Assembly: GCF_002113025.1 (NCBI RefSeq)
Contig: NZ_NEJH01000011.1
Location: forward strand, 1-64,000
Direction: 5' to 3'
DNA length: 64,000 nucleotides
DNA from: Pseudomonas sp. B28(2017)
GTDB taxonomy: Bacteria > Pseudomonadota > Gammaproteobacteria > Pseudomonadales > Pseudomonadaceae
In this document: piece after piece, positions 17,461-26,211 of the stretch
How positions within the stretch are numbered: position 1 is the stretch's first letter
How the letters are laid out: each line of letters starts with the position of its first letter
The notes under the pieces: generated by a model
Seen by the model: the letters and a program-made list of their open reading frames with translations, nothing else
The model's database searches: none
Told to the model about the DNA's origin: nothing
Program-made: the position numbers and the translations under genes

Positions 17461-18417
17461 ATGCCGGTTCCCTACTTGGATCCGGCGTCAATGCTTCTCC
17501 CTCTCTCCACCTGGCTACCCCAGGCTCCCCTCGAACGCCTTAATCTCGACTGGCTCACTGACGCCGGCATCGAAGTGGCGATCCTGCGCCTGGACCTGAT
17601 CGACCCGCTGATCAGCGGCAACAAATGGTTCAAGCTCGTCGAACACCTGAAGACCGCCGACCGCGTTGGTGCCGAAGGCATCATCAGCCTGGGCGGAGCA
17701 CACTCCAATCACCTCCACGCGTTGGCGGCGGCGGGCAAGCGTTTCGGCTTTTCCACCGTCGGCCTGTTACGCGGACATCCTCAGGAAACCCCGACGGTCA
17801 AAGACTTGCAGGCGTTCGGCATGGAGCTGCACTGGCTGGGTTACGCAGGTTATCGAGCGAGGCATGCAGCGGCTTTCTGGCAACCCTGGCACACCCGCTA
17901 CCCGACGTTGCATCCGGTGCCTGAAGGGGGAGGTGGTTTACCTGGCGCCCTGGGTTGCCTGCCATTGCGGGCCGCTGTGTGCGCGCAATTGCAGGGCTTG
18001 GGCTGGAGCGACTATGACGGCTGGTGGCTGGCTTGCGGAACCGGCACGACGCTGGCTGGCCTGGTACTGGCCGAAGCGGGGGATCATCCGGTGTACGGTG
18101 CCCTGGCGGTGCCGGATGATCACGGGGTGGCGCAGCAGGTCGAGCGGATCGTGCAGGAGGCCGGTGTGGTCGATGCAGTGTATGAGCTGATTGCGGCCAG
18201 TCGCGGCGGCTTCGCGAAGGTCGATCCGCTGTTGCTCGACTTCATCGAAAAGACCGGGCAGGCCAGCGGCATTCCTCTTGAGCCGCTGTACACCGGCAAG
18301 GCGCTCATGGCCTTCGAGCAACAAGTCGCCGCGGGCAAGTTCGCCCGAGGCTCGCGGCTGATCTTCGTCCACACCGGTGGTTTGCAGGGGCGACGGGGGT
18401 TCAGTCCACAAGTCTGA
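17461..18417 (+). CDS. PLP-dependent D-cysteine desulfhydrase/ACC deaminase-like
   Basis: A 318-residue fold-type II PLP enzyme. The PLP lysine lies in 'LISGNKWFKLVEHL', followed by the cofactor-binding 'SLGGAHSNHLHALAAAGKRFG'. A glycine-rich phosphate-binding loop is visible in 'ACGTGTTLAGLVLAEAG'. Homologues are labelled D-cysteine desulfhydrase or 1-aminocyclopropane-1-carboxylate deaminase. The loop residues typical of true ACC deaminases cannot be confirmed by eye, so the desulfhydrase-type label is safer. Start choice: ATG at 17461 after AAGG; a second ATG at 17491 (MLLPLSTW) is almost as plausible. It follows fadH on the same strand but is separated by a REP unit. Confidence 0.8.
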   Translation: MPVPYLDPASMLLPLSTWLPQAPLERLNLDWLTDAGIEVAILRLDLIDPLISGNKWFKLVEHLKTADRVGAEGIISLGGAHSNHLHALAAAGKRFGFSTVGLLRGHPQETPTVKDLQAFGMELHWLGYAGYRARHAAAFWQPWHTRYPTLHPVPEGGGGLPGALGCLPLRAAVCAQLQGLGWSDYDGWWLACGTGTTLAGLVLAEAGDHPVYGALAVPDDHGVAQQVERIVQEAGVVDAVYELIAASRGGFAKVDPLLLDFIEKTGQASGIPLEPLYTGKALMAFEQQVAAGKFARGSRLIFVHTGGLQGRRGFSPQV

Positions 18418-18442
18418 AGCACACATGCAAACTCATGTGGCC

Positions 18443-19003
18443 TCAGTTATCGCGGTTTACGCTCTTGGGCATCATCCGCAGCAAGGTGTTATCGCCCACC
18501 ACGTAATGGTGATACAGCGCGGCCGCGGCATGCAGGCCGATGAGCCAATAGCCGATAGTGGCGCCGAGCTCGTGCCAGTCCTGGAGTTGTCTGGCCAGGT
18601 CTTTGTTTTCCGCAATTGGCATCGGCAGGTCGAAGCCGTAGAACATCACCTGATTGCCTTTGGCGCTGGTGACCAGCCACCCGAGAATCGGCGTGACGAT
18701 CATGAAAATGTACAGCGCCCAATGCATCAGCCTGGCCAGCGTCGTTTGCCACTGCGGCGAAGCCGGGAAGACCTGCGGCGCGGGGCCGAGACTGCGCGCG
18801 AACAAGCGCAGCCAGACCAGAACGAAGACGGTCAGGCCGAGCATGAAGTGTGATTCGACGATCAGCGTGCGCCCGCCGCTGCCCTTGGGAAACATCCCGC
18901 GAAACTCGATACAGGCGTAAACCAGCACCAGCAGGACCAGCATCAACCAGTGCAGCGCGATCGATACGGTGCTGTAGCGCGAGACGGAGTTTTTCCACGG
19001 CAT
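18443..19003 (-). CDS. Cytochrome b561
   Basis: A 186-residue inner-membrane cytochrome b561 with four hydrophobic helices. Haem-ligand histidines are expected in 'SIALHWLMLVLL', 'VESHFMLGLTVF', 'LMHWALYIFMI' and 'LIGLHAAAALYHHYVVGD', all present. The protein moves electrons from ubiquinol to periplasmic acceptors or quenches superoxide. ATG at 19003 gives MPWKNSVSRYSTVSIALHW; eleven further upstream codons are not supported. It is convergent with the PLP-enzyme gene, 25 bases away. Not related closely to the cytochrome at 41883, which belongs to a catalase operon. Confidence 0.9.
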   Translation of the reverse strand: MPWKNSVSRYSTVSIALHWLMLVLLVLVYACIEFRGMFPKGSGGRTLIVESHFMLGLTVFVLVWLRLFARSLGPAPQVFPASPQWQTTLARLMHWALYIFMIVTPILGWLVTSAKGNQVMFYGFDLPMPIAENKDLARQLQDWHELGATIGYWLIGLHAAAALYHHYVVGDNTLLRMMPKSVNRDN

Positions 19004-19133
19004 ACGGTATTCCTCAGAGGTCCGGTTTAAAGCCACCGCACTGGTTCGGCGGTGTTTGGTAACTTTAATCCTGTTTCACCGGGTTTGCCTGAGGCGATTG
19101 GCCGCTGGATGCTCTGGTTCGGCTAACGGACAG

Positions 19134-19169
19134 AAAAAACTGTAGGAGCGAGCAAGCTCGCTCCTACAG
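19134..19169 (-). terminator. REP-type palindrome acting as phnX terminator
   Basis: On the minus strand CTGTAGGAGCGAGC, TT, GCTCGCTCCTACAG is followed directly by TTTTTT. This is a full intrinsic-terminator layout built from a REP sequence, 17 bases after the phnX stop. Termination is inferred from structure. Confidence 0.7.
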
Positions 19170-19185
19170 GGGGGCGTTGCGTTTT

Positions 19186-20013
19186 TTAGCTCGATTGCGG
19201 CATTTCGCCGTTGGCCAGACGCTTGTTGATGTCGGCGATCACGTCCGGCAGGTCGGTGATGGTGTCGATCATGTAGTGTGGGCGCGAACCTTCGAACATC
19301 CCATGGATGCGCTTGCGCTCAGTGTCCAGTTGGTCGCTGCCCAGAGCGCGATAACCTGCGTAGTCCAGGCCCAGGGCGTTGCCCGAGCAGATCAGCGCCA
19401 CGGTCCACATGCCGGCGCGCCGACCTTCGAGAATGCCCGGCACGGTGTCATCGATCTTCACGCACGCGGCGACATCGTCGATGCCCAGGGCGATGACGTT
19501 GGCCAGCGCCTGGGCGGGCCATGGGCGACCATTCGGGACTTCGTCGGTGGCGACCACGTGATCGGCCACGTAGCCGTTGGTGGCGGCCAGTTCGACCACT
19601 TTGTCCATGACCTGTTTCGGGTAACCGGAGCAGGAGCCGATCTTGATCCCTTGCTGGCGCAGGTTGGTGATGGTTTCCAGTGCGCCCGGGATCAATGCCG
19701 AGTGTTCAGCGATTTTTTCGATCTGCAGCGGCATGAAGCGTTGGTAGATCGCGGTGACGTCATCGTCGGTCGGTGTGCGGCCGAAGACTTTGCGATAACG
19801 CTCGGCAACGTCCGGCAGATCGCACAGGGTGCGGATGTGGTCCCACTTGCCCATGCCCATCGGGCCACGGGCTTCTTCGATGGACACCTGGACGTCGAAC
19901 TCGGCGAAGGCCTCGACGAAAATCTGCGTCGGGGCGAAGGAGCCGAAGTCGACCACGGTGCCGGCCCAGTCGAGGATGGCGGCTTGCAGTTTGGTTGGGT
20001 TGGCGTAGTTCAT
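19186..20013 (-). CDS. phnX: Phosphonoacetaldehyde hydrolase PhnX
   Basis: A 275-residue HAD-superfamily enzyme that cleaves phosphonoacetaldehyde to acetaldehyde and phosphate, the last step of 2-aminoethylphosphonate breakdown. The nucleophile Asp is in 'AILDWAGTVVDFGS', the Schiff-base Lys in 'GPMGMGKWDHIRTL', motif II in 'IGSCSGYPKQVM', and the acidic motif III in 'VKIDDTVPGI'. ATG at 20013 is preferred over the upstream ATG at 20034, giving the usual MNYANPTKLQ start. It lies downstream of phnW on the same strand, 153 bases apart, with a BIME in the gap. A REP-derived terminator follows it. Confidence 0.95.
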   Translation of the reverse strand: MNYANPTKLQAAILDWAGTVVDFGSFAPTQIFVEAFAEFDVQVSIEEARGPMGMGKWDHIRTLCDLPDVAERYRKVFGRTPTDDDVTAIYQRFMPLQIEKIAEHSALIPGALETITNLRQQGIKIGSCSGYPKQVMDKVVELAATNGYVADHVVATDEVPNGRPWPAQALANVIALGIDDVAACVKIDDTVPGILEGRRAGMWTVALICSGNALGLDYAGYRALGSDQLDTERKRIHGMFEGSRPHYMIDTITDLPDVIADINKRLANGEMPQSS

Positions 20014-20060
20014 GGTGATCAAGTCCTGTGGCAACTATTGGTGGGGGGCGTTGCTTTTTT

Positions 20061-20151
20061 TGTGGGAGCGAGCCTGCTCGCGAAAGCGGTGGATCGGTCG
20101 ATATCGGTGTCGAATGTTCGACCGTCTTCGCGAGCGGGCTCGCTCCCACAG
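20061..20151. repeat. BIME between phnW and phnX
   Basis: Two REP units in inverted orientation (20061-20085 and about 20127-20151). The spacer 'agcggtggatcggtcgatatc...tgtcgaatg' resembles those at 51119, 52958 and 59134, the second BIME class of the window. It lies inside the phnW-phnX transcription unit. Confidence 0.9.
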
Positions 20152-20166
20152 GGGAGCTGTGGTGAA

Positions 20167-21276
20167 TCAGATTTCGAGCACTTCCATCTCGCGTAGTACT
20201 TCGCCAATCGCGGCCACGGCTTCGCGCATTTGCGCCGGTTGGACATGGCCGATGCAGCCGACGCGGAAGGTCTCGACCTGGGTCAACTTGCCGGGGTAGA
20301 GGATGTAACCCTTGGCCTTGACCCGTTCGTAGAACTCCTTGAACTGGTAGCGAGGGTCTTTCGGGGCATGGAAGGTGGCGATGATTGGCGCCTGGATCGC
20401 GGCCGGCAGGAAGCTGCGCAGCCCCAGTTTGCCCATCTCTTCCATCAGTGCCTGGCAATTGGCGGCGTAGCGTTCGTGTCGCGCCGGCAAGCCGCCTTCT
20501 TCGTTGTATTGCAGCAGGGCTTCGTGCAGCGCGGCGACCACATGGGTCGGCGGGGTGAAGCGCCATTGGCCGGTCTTCTGCATGTAAGCGTGCTGGTCGT
20601 GCAGATCCATGGCCAGCGAATGCGAGTTACCGGCGGCGGCTGCCAGCGACTCTTTGCGAGCAAAGACAAAACCCATCCCCGGCACACCTTCCAGGCACTT
20701 GCCGGAAGCGGCGATCAGCGCATCGAACGGCACCTGTTGCGCATCCACCGGCAGCGCGCCGAAGGAACTCATGGCGTCGATGATCAGGCGCTTGCCGTGT
20801 TGCTCGACGACCTGGGCGATTTCCGGCAGCGGATTGAGAATGCCGGTGCTGGTTTCGCAGTGAATCAGGGCGACGTGGGTGATGCCGTTATCGGCGCGCA
20901 GCAGGCGGTCGACATCGGCGGCGGTGGTCGGCTCGTCTTCGGCGGTTTCGAAGGTGCTGAAGGAGCGGCCCAGCACTTCGCAGATCTTCGCCAGGCGTTT
21001 GCCGTAGGCACCGTTGATCAGTACCAGAACCTTGCCGTCCCGAGGCACCAGCGTGCCGATCGCGGCCTCGACCGCGAAGGTGCCGCTGCCTTGCAGGGGC
21101 ACGCAGTGGTGCGTGGCGGCGCCGTTGATGATTGCCAGCAGTTGCTCGCAGAGACTGGCGGTCAATTGATTGAAGCGGTCATCCCATGAACCCCAGTCGA
21201 TCATCATCGCCTGACGGGTGCGGGGCGAAGTGGTCAATGGGCCGGGGGTGAGCAGGATGGGTTCGGCAGTACTCAT
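20167..21276 (-). CDS. phnW: 2-aminoethylphosphonate-pyruvate transaminase PhnW
   Basis: A 369-residue class V PLP aminotransferase that converts 2-aminoethylphosphonate plus pyruvate to phosphonoacetaldehyde plus alanine. Family marks are 'LLTPGPLTTSPRTRQAMM' at the N-terminus, 'PLQGSGTFAVEAAIGTLV' and the region of the PLP lysine 'AASGKCLEGVPGMGFVF'. The ATG at 21276 has GAGGA with good spacing; an ATG six bases upstream is too close to that ribosome-binding site. It leads the phnW-phnX unit and is divergent from a LysR gene at 21386, which probably controls it. Confidence 0.95.
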   Translation of the reverse strand: MSTAEPILLTPGPLTTSPRTRQAMMIDWGSWDDRFNQLTASLCEQLLAIINGAATHHCVPLQGSGTFAVEAAIGTLVPRDGKVLVLINGAYGKRLAKICEVLGRSFSTFETAEDEPTTAADVDRLLRADNGITHVALIHCETSTGILNPLPEIAQVVEQHGKRLIIDAMSSFGALPVDAQQVPFDALIAASGKCLEGVPGMGFVFARKESLAAAAGNSHSLAMDLHDQHAYMQKTGQWRFTPPTHVVAALHEALLQYNEEGGLPARHERYAANCQALMEEMGKLGLRSFLPAAIQAPIIATFHAPKDPRYQFKEFYERVKAKGYILYPGKLTQVETFRVGCIGHVQPAQMREAVAAIGEVLREMEVLEI

Positions 21277-21385
21277 TCTCATGTCCTCGCAATCGATGGG
21301 ATGAAGCTACGGGGCTTAAATTGCAATTTGCCGTGTTATCAATCAAATTGTTTATTGTTATGCCAGCCATCAGTGAGGGTTATTC

Positions 21386-22249
21386 ATGAATCTGTTTCAG
21401 CTCCGCGCCTTCGATGCCGTGGCGCGCGAAGGCAGCTTTACCCGGGCGGCGGCGCGGTTGTTTATCAGCCAGCCGGCGGTTACCGGGCACATCAAGGCCC
21501 TGGAGGAGCACTACCAGATCACCCTGTTGCGCCGCACCGCCCGGCGAGTGGAGCTGACGGAGGAGGGCACCAAACTGGCGGCCATCACCCGGGCGATGTT
21601 CGGCCTGGCCGAAGAGGCGCAGGTGATGCTTGAAGCCAACCGGCAATTGCTGACCGGGCGCCTGGAGGTGGCGGCGGACGGTCCGCACATGGTCATGCCG
21701 ATGCTCGCCAGCCTGCGCGCACGCTATCCGGGAATCACGGTGAACCTGCGCCTGGGCAATGCCCAGGAAACCCTGGCGGCGCTGCTGTCCGAACATGCCG
21801 ACGTGGCGGTGCTGACCGAGGTTGAGCCGCGCAAGGGCTTGCATCTGCAAGCGCTGAACGAATCCCGGATTTGCGCGCTGGTGCCCGATGGGCATCCCTG
21901 GGTGCAGAAGACCAAAGGCGTGCAGCTCAAGGAGCTGGATCAGGTGATCATGGTGCTGCGCGAACCGAGTTCGATCACCCGGCGCACCTTCGATGAGGCT
22001 TGCGCCCAGGCCAGGGTCAATCCGCGTGTGTTGCTGGAGCTGGACAGCCGCGAAGCGGTGACCGAGGCGGTGGCTGCCGAATTGGGGGTGGGGGTGGTGT
22101 CGTCGGTGGAAGTCAGCCACGACCCGCGAGTGGCGGCGGTGCCGATCATTGGCGAGGGGTTGGTGAACCGGCACATGATCGGGTGCATGGAGCGGCGCAG
22201 GGATTTGCGATTGATTCAGGCGTTTTTCGGGCTGGCGTCAGTCAGGTAG
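21386..22249 (+). CDS. LysR-family regulator of the phosphonate genes
   Basis: A 287-residue LysR-type regulator. The helix-turn-helix is in residues about 3-60 ('GSFTRAAARLFISQPAVTGHI'), followed by the inducer-binding domain. Divergent to phnW with 109 bases between starts; this spacer contains the AT-rich 'gttatcaatcaaattgtttattgttat', a likely operator region. Conserved phnWX neighbourhoods in Pseudomonas pair these enzymes with such a regulator, so it is the probable 2-aminoethylphosphonate activator. The ATG follows GAGGG. It is convergent with a second LysR gene only 31 bases away. Confidence 0.88.
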   Translation: MNLFQLRAFDAVAREGSFTRAAARLFISQPAVTGHIKALEEHYQITLLRRTARRVELTEEGTKLAAITRAMFGLAEEAQVMLEANRQLLTGRLEVAADGPHMVMPMLASLRARYPGITVNLRLGNAQETLAALLSEHADVAVLTEVEPRKGLHLQALNESRICALVPDGHPWVQKTKGVQLKELDQVIMVLREPSSITRRTFDEACAQARVNPRVLLELDSREAVTEAVAAELGVGVVSSVEVSHDPRVAAVPIIGEGLVNRHMIGCMERRRDLRLIQAFFGLASVR

Positions 22250-22280
22250 ACCGGGGTGCTCGCGAAGGGGGCGGACCTGC

Positions 22281-23153
22281 CTACGCCAGACTCTCGCGCA
22301 CCATCTCCAGAAACGTCGCCACCACCCGCCGCGAACTCTGCTCGCGCAAGCACACCAGCGTTTCAGTCAGTCGTCGTTCGCAGTCGGTAATCGGCAGCGC
22401 GCACACCCTGGAGTCCGCGCCAAACTCGGCAGCCGATACCACACCCACCCCGATCCCGACCACCACCGCTTCCCGCGCAGCCTCCCGGCCCTCGACCTGA
22501 ACCGCCGGGCGAATGCGGAACCCGGCGCGTTGCATTTCCTCTTCCAGGGTCTGTCGGGTCACCGAGCCGATTTCCCGCAACACCAGTGGCGTGTCGTCGA
22601 GGTCCGCGAGGGTGATGGATTCGCGGTCGGCCCACGGGTGATGGCGCGACACGAACGCCACCATCGGGTCGTTGCGCAGGGGCAGGGAGATCAGGCGCTC
22701 ATCGCTGACGTCACGACCCAGCAGCGCCAAGTCGGCCTGGTAGTTGAACAGTCGGAAAAGCGACTCATCGGTGTTGCCGGTTTCGATCTTCACGCTGATC
22801 CCGGGGTAGCGTTCGCAGAACCGGGCAATCTGCGGCAGCACGTGCACCGGTGCATCCACTGCCAGAATCAGACTGCCGGTCTGCAAGGCCTGGGATTCCT
22901 GAAGCAGTTCCTGGGCTTCCGCCTCGATCACAAAAAGCCGCTGGGTAACGCTCAACAGGCGTTCGCCCAGATCGGTCAGGCGCACCGAGCGTTTGTTGCG
23001 GTGAAACAGCAAGACACCGTAGCGCTCTTCGAGCTTGCGCACCTGGTCGGAGATCGCCGGTTGCGTCAGAAAAAGCCGCTCGGCGGCTTTGGTAAAGCTT
23101 CCATGGACCGCCACGGCGTGGAACGCCTTGAGCTGGGCGTGGGAAACCGACAT
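22281..23153 (-). CDS. LysR-family regulator (second, phosphonate region)
   Basis: A 290-residue LysR-type regulator with the helix-turn-helix 'GSFTKAAERLFLTQPAISDQV' and a CysB-like effector domain. The ATG at 23153 follows GGAG with good spacing; six upstream codons are not needed. It is related to the LysR at 21386 ('SFTKAAERLFLTQPAISDQVRKLEERYG' against the matching region) and looks like a paralogue. It is divergent from an organophosphate-type MFS transporter at 23422, so it probably governs that transporter and the FAD oxidoreductase behind it. A TGAAAT-N11-ATTTCA operator candidate lies 33 bases upstream. Confidence 0.88.
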   Translation of the reverse strand: MSVSHAQLKAFHAVAVHGSFTKAAERLFLTQPAISDQVRKLEERYGVLLFHRNKRSVRLTDLGERLLSVTQRLFVIEAEAQELLQESQALQTGSLILAVDAPVHVLPQIARFCERYPGISVKIETGNTDESLFRLFNYQADLALLGRDVSDERLISLPLRNDPMVAFVSRHHPWADRESITLADLDDTPLVLREIGSVTRQTLEEEMQRAGFRIRPAVQVEGREAAREAVVVGIGVGVVSAAEFGADSRVCALPITDCERRLTETLVCLREQSSRRVVATFLEMVRESLA

Positions 23154-23185
23154 GGCAATCTCCAGTAACAATCTGACCTTATATT

Positions 23186-23208
23186 TGAAATACGATAAAT
23201 CGATTTCA
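23186..23208. promoter_or_regulatory. Candidate LysR operator TGAAAT-N11-ATTTCA
   Basis: Perfect 6-bp inverted repeat spaced by 11 bases in the LysR/MFS divergent region. Symmetry, spacing and AT content fit a LysR-type site (T-N11-A). Function is inferred. Confidence 0.55.
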
Positions 23209-23421
23209 CTTATTAATCAGTAATTGTTTTTATCCACCTCAGCCCCTCTGACTGGTCAGTCGAACAGCAGCGGGCGCCATGAGCCTGGGCATGCAATAAC
23301 AGGACTCATCTGACCGGTATCCGCCGTAGGGACAGGGCGATACCGCAGTGCTCAACAATAAAAAAACAGGCGTTTTCTTCCAATTCTGCCGGCACACTCA
23401 CACCCTGAGGTCAGAACCACA

Positions 23422-24747
23422 ATGAACAAGCACATCGGCACCATCAAGCGTTGGCGCGTGCAGATCTTCGCGATCACCTGGCTCGCCTACGCCGCTTTTT
23501 ACTTCACCCGCAAAGCCTTCTCGGTGGCCAAGCTCGGCATCGCCGAAGACCCGACCTTCATGCTCGACAAAATGGCCATGGCCAACCTCGACGCCATCTA
23601 CCTGACGGCCTACGCCGTCGGCCAATTCACCTGGGGCATCCTTGCCGACCGCTTCGGCCCGCGGGTGGTGGTGCTGGGCGGGTTGCTGATTTCCGCCTGT
23701 GCGGCACTGGTGATGGGCAGTTTCGCAACGTTACCGATTTTCGCTACCTGCATGCTGATACAAGGCCTGGCGCAGTCCACCGGTTGGTCGGGGCTGTGCA
23801 AGAACCTCGGCAGCTTCTTTCCCGCCGAGCAGCGCGGGCGGGTACTGGGCCTGTGGAGTTCCTGCTACGCCTTTGGCGGTCTCGTGGCGTCGCCGTTTGC
23901 CGGGTGGTGGGCGTATACGCTCATCGGCACCTGGCATGCGGCGTTTGTTTCCAGTGCGGCGGTGGTTGGGCTGGTCGCCGTGCTGTTTTTTATTTTTCAA
24001 CGCAACAAACCGGAAGACGTGGGCTTGCCGGCCGTGGAGCCGGAGCCCGAACTGACGGCCGAAGAAACCCTTGTCCAGAGCAAAGTCAGTCTCTGGGAGC
24101 CTCTGAAGGAAATCCTGCGCAACCGTACGGTGCTGGTGTTGGGGCTGGCGTACTTCATGCTGAAACCGGCGCGCTACGCGATTCTGCTGTGGGGGCCGGT
24201 GATCGTCTTCGAACAGATGCCCTCGGTGGGCAAGGTTGGTGCGGCGATCATTCCGACCTCGTTCGAACTGGCCGGGTTGCTGGGGCCAATCATGATCGGC
24301 CTGGCCTCGGACAAACTGTTCGGCGCCCGGCGCATGCCCGCTTGCGTGCTCAGCCTGTTGGCGCTGACCGTGTCTCTGGCACTGTTCATGGGCGCCCTGC
24401 ACACCGGCAGCGTAGTCCTGGTGGTGGCGCTCCTGTTCGTCATGGGGCTGACCCTCTACGGACCGGACTCGATGATCAGCGGCGCGGCGGCCATCGATTT
24501 CGGCACGGCCAAGGCCGGTGCGACGGCGGCCGGGTTCGTCAACGGTTGCGGTTCGGTGGGGGCGGTGCTCGGCGGATTGTTGCCGGGTTACTTCGACTCG
24601 GTCACGGTATTTATCGTCTTCGCCGGCTGCGCCATGTTCTCGGCGCTGGTGTTGATCCCGCACTGGAACAGCCGCCCGGGCGGCCTGAAAACCAATTACC
24701 CCTTCGTGCCCAATCGGGCGATGAACATCAAACCCCTGCGTACCTGA
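23422..24747 (+). CDS. MFS transporter, organophosphate:phosphate antiporter type
   Basis: A 441-residue membrane carrier with about twelve helices. The early segment 'ITWLAYAAFYFTRKAFSVAK' and 'YAVGQFTWGILADRFGPRVV' are typical of the GlpT/UhpT/PgtP (OPA) family, which carries phosphorylated or phosphonate solutes such as glycerol-3-phosphate and fosfomycin. It lies next to the phnWX region and is followed by an FAD oxidoreductase on the same strand, 69 bases later. Uptake of a phosphonate such as 2-aminoethylphosphonate is therefore a strong inference. An A-rich stretch (AACAATAAAAAAACA, from 23354) occurs in its leader. Confidence 0.85.
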   Translation: MNKHIGTIKRWRVQIFAITWLAYAAFYFTRKAFSVAKLGIAEDPTFMLDKMAMANLDAIYLTAYAVGQFTWGILADRFGPRVVVLGGLLISACAALVMGSFATLPIFATCMLIQGLAQSTGWSGLCKNLGSFFPAEQRGRVLGLWSSCYAFGGLVASPFAGWWAYTLIGTWHAAFVSSAAVVGLVAVLFFIFQRNKPEDVGLPAVEPEPELTAEETLVQSKVSLWEPLKEILRNRTVLVLGLAYFMLKPARYAILLWGPVIVFEQMPSVGKVGAAIIPTSFELAGLLGPIMIGLASDKLFGARRMPACVLSLLALTVSLALFMGALHTGSVVLVVALLFVMGLTLYGPDSMISGAAAIDFGTAKAGATAAGFVNGCGSVGAVLGGLLPGYFDSVTVFIVFAGCAMFSALVLIPHWNSRPGGLKTNYPFVPNRAMNIKPLRT

Positions 24748-24816
24748 ATCCTGTCCCTCGCGGCCTGCTGCGTCTGCGGCAGGCTGGCGTGTGGGCCACT
24801 GACTGGAGATTTCCCC

Positions 24817-26208
24817 ATGAGACCCTTTTGGCTGGACCAGGCCTTGAAGGCTGATGCATCCGAAACCTGTCCGCCACTGGAAGGCGACAGCCGCGCCGAC
24901 GTGTGCATCGTCGGTGGCGGTTATACCGGGTTGTGGACCGCGATCATGCTCAAGGAACAGAACCCCGAACTGGACGTGTTGCTCATCGAAGCGGACATCT
25001 GCGGCGCCGGGGCCAGTGGACGCAATGGCGGTTGTGCGTTGTCGTGGTCGGCCAAATATTTCACCCTGGAACGGTTGTTCGGCGTCGAAGAGGCCGTGCG
25101 CCTGGTCAAGGAGTCCGAGCGCAGCATCCATGCCATCGGCGCCTTCTGCGAACAGTACGCGGTGGACGCCGATTACCGCCTCGATGGTACGCTCTACACC
25201 GCCACCAACCGTGCGCAATGCGGCTCGACCGATGCGGTTATCGCTGCACTTGAGCGCAACGGCATCAACTCGTTCACTCAGCGGCCGGTGGCCGATGTGC
25301 AGCGCATGGCCGGTTCCAGCAAGCACCTGGAAGGCTGGTTTTCACCGGCTGCGGCCAGTGTGCAGCCGGGTAAACTGGTGCGCGGTATGCGCCGGGTTGC
25401 GCTGCAACTGGGTGTGCGGATTCACGAAAACACCGCGATGACCGGGCTGGAAGAGGGCAAGCCGGTGGGTATTCAAACCCCCAACGGCACCGTTCGCGCC
25501 GATCGCGTGGTGCTGGCGATGAACGCCTGGATGGCTCGGGCGTTCCCGCAGTTCGAGCGCAGCGTGGCGATCGTTTCCAGCGACATGCTGATCACCGAGC
25601 CCCGGCCGGATTTGCTCGATGAAATCGGCTTGACCAGCGGTGTCACGGTGCTCGATTCGCGGATTTTCGTGCACTACTACCACAACACTCCGGACGGCCG
25701 GATCATGCTTGGCAAGGGCGGCAATACCTTCGCTTATGGTGGACGCATATTGCCGGTGTTCGATCAGCCTTCACCCTATGCCGGTTTGTTGCACAACAGC
25801 CTGGCGGATTTCTTCCCGGCGTTTGCCGACGTCAAGGTCGAAGCGACCTGGAATGGTCCGTCGGACCGTTCCGTGACCGGGCTGCCGTTTTTCGGGCAGA
25901 TGAGCGCCAGTGGCAATGTGTTCTACGGTTTTGGCTACTCCGGCAGCGGTGTCGGACCCTGCCACATGGGCGGGCAGATTCTGGCGTCGATGGTCCAGGG
26001 CCTGGACAACCCCTGGACCCGATCGCCGCTGGTCAATGGACCGCTGGGTTTCTTCCCGCCGGAGCCGATTCGCTACATCGGTTCGCTGATGGTGCGCAAC
26101 GCTATCCGCCGCAAGGAGCGCGCGGAGGATCACGGGCGTCGACCGCGGCATCTGGATGTGCGCCTGGCAAAGTTTGCCGCAGCGGCCGGAAAGGCTGACA
26201 AGGGCTGA
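24817..26208 (+). CDS. FAD-dependent oxidoreductase, glycine-oxidase-like (DAO family)
   Basis: A 463-residue flavoenzyme. The ADP-binding fold is 'ADVCIVGGGYTGLWTAIML' near residue 28, followed by 'GAGASGRNGGCALSWSAK', the signature seen in DAO enzymes such as GabB/PuuB-type gamma-glutamylputrescine and aminophosphonate oxidoreductases. C-terminal 'GFGYSGSGVGPCHMGGQ' closes the FAD site. GGAG precedes the ATG. It forms a unit with the OPA-type MFS carrier. Given the phnWX context, it may oxidatively deaminate an N-substituted 2-aminoethylphosphonate (precedents are known in other phosphonate clusters), but another amine is possible. Confidence 0.8.
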   Translation: MRPFWLDQALKADASETCPPLEGDSRADVCIVGGGYTGLWTAIMLKEQNPELDVLLIEADICGAGASGRNGGCALSWSAKYFTLERLFGVEEAVRLVKESERSIHAIGAFCEQYAVDADYRLDGTLYTATNRAQCGSTDAVIAALERNGINSFTQRPVADVQRMAGSSKHLEGWFSPAAASVQPGKLVRGMRRVALQLGVRIHENTAMTGLEEGKPVGIQTPNGTVRADRVVLAMNAWMARAFPQFERSVAIVSSDMLITEPRPDLLDEIGLTSGVTVLDSRIFVHYYHNTPDGRIMLGKGGNTFAYGGRILPVFDQPSPYAGLLHNSLADFFPAFADVKVEATWNGPSDRSVTGLPFFGQMSASGNVFYGFGYSGSGVGPCHMGGQILASMVQGLDNPWTRSPLVNGPLGFFPPEPIRYIGSLMVRNAIRRKERAEDHGRRPRHLDVRLAKFAAAAGKADKG

Positions 26209-26211
26209 GCG

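Noticed and set aside
23731..25326. 531-codon minus-strand frame
   Set aside because: Shadow frame opposite the MFS and FAD oxidoreductase genes; the composition (His/Gln/Arg rich) is what antisense reading of GC-rich genes gives.
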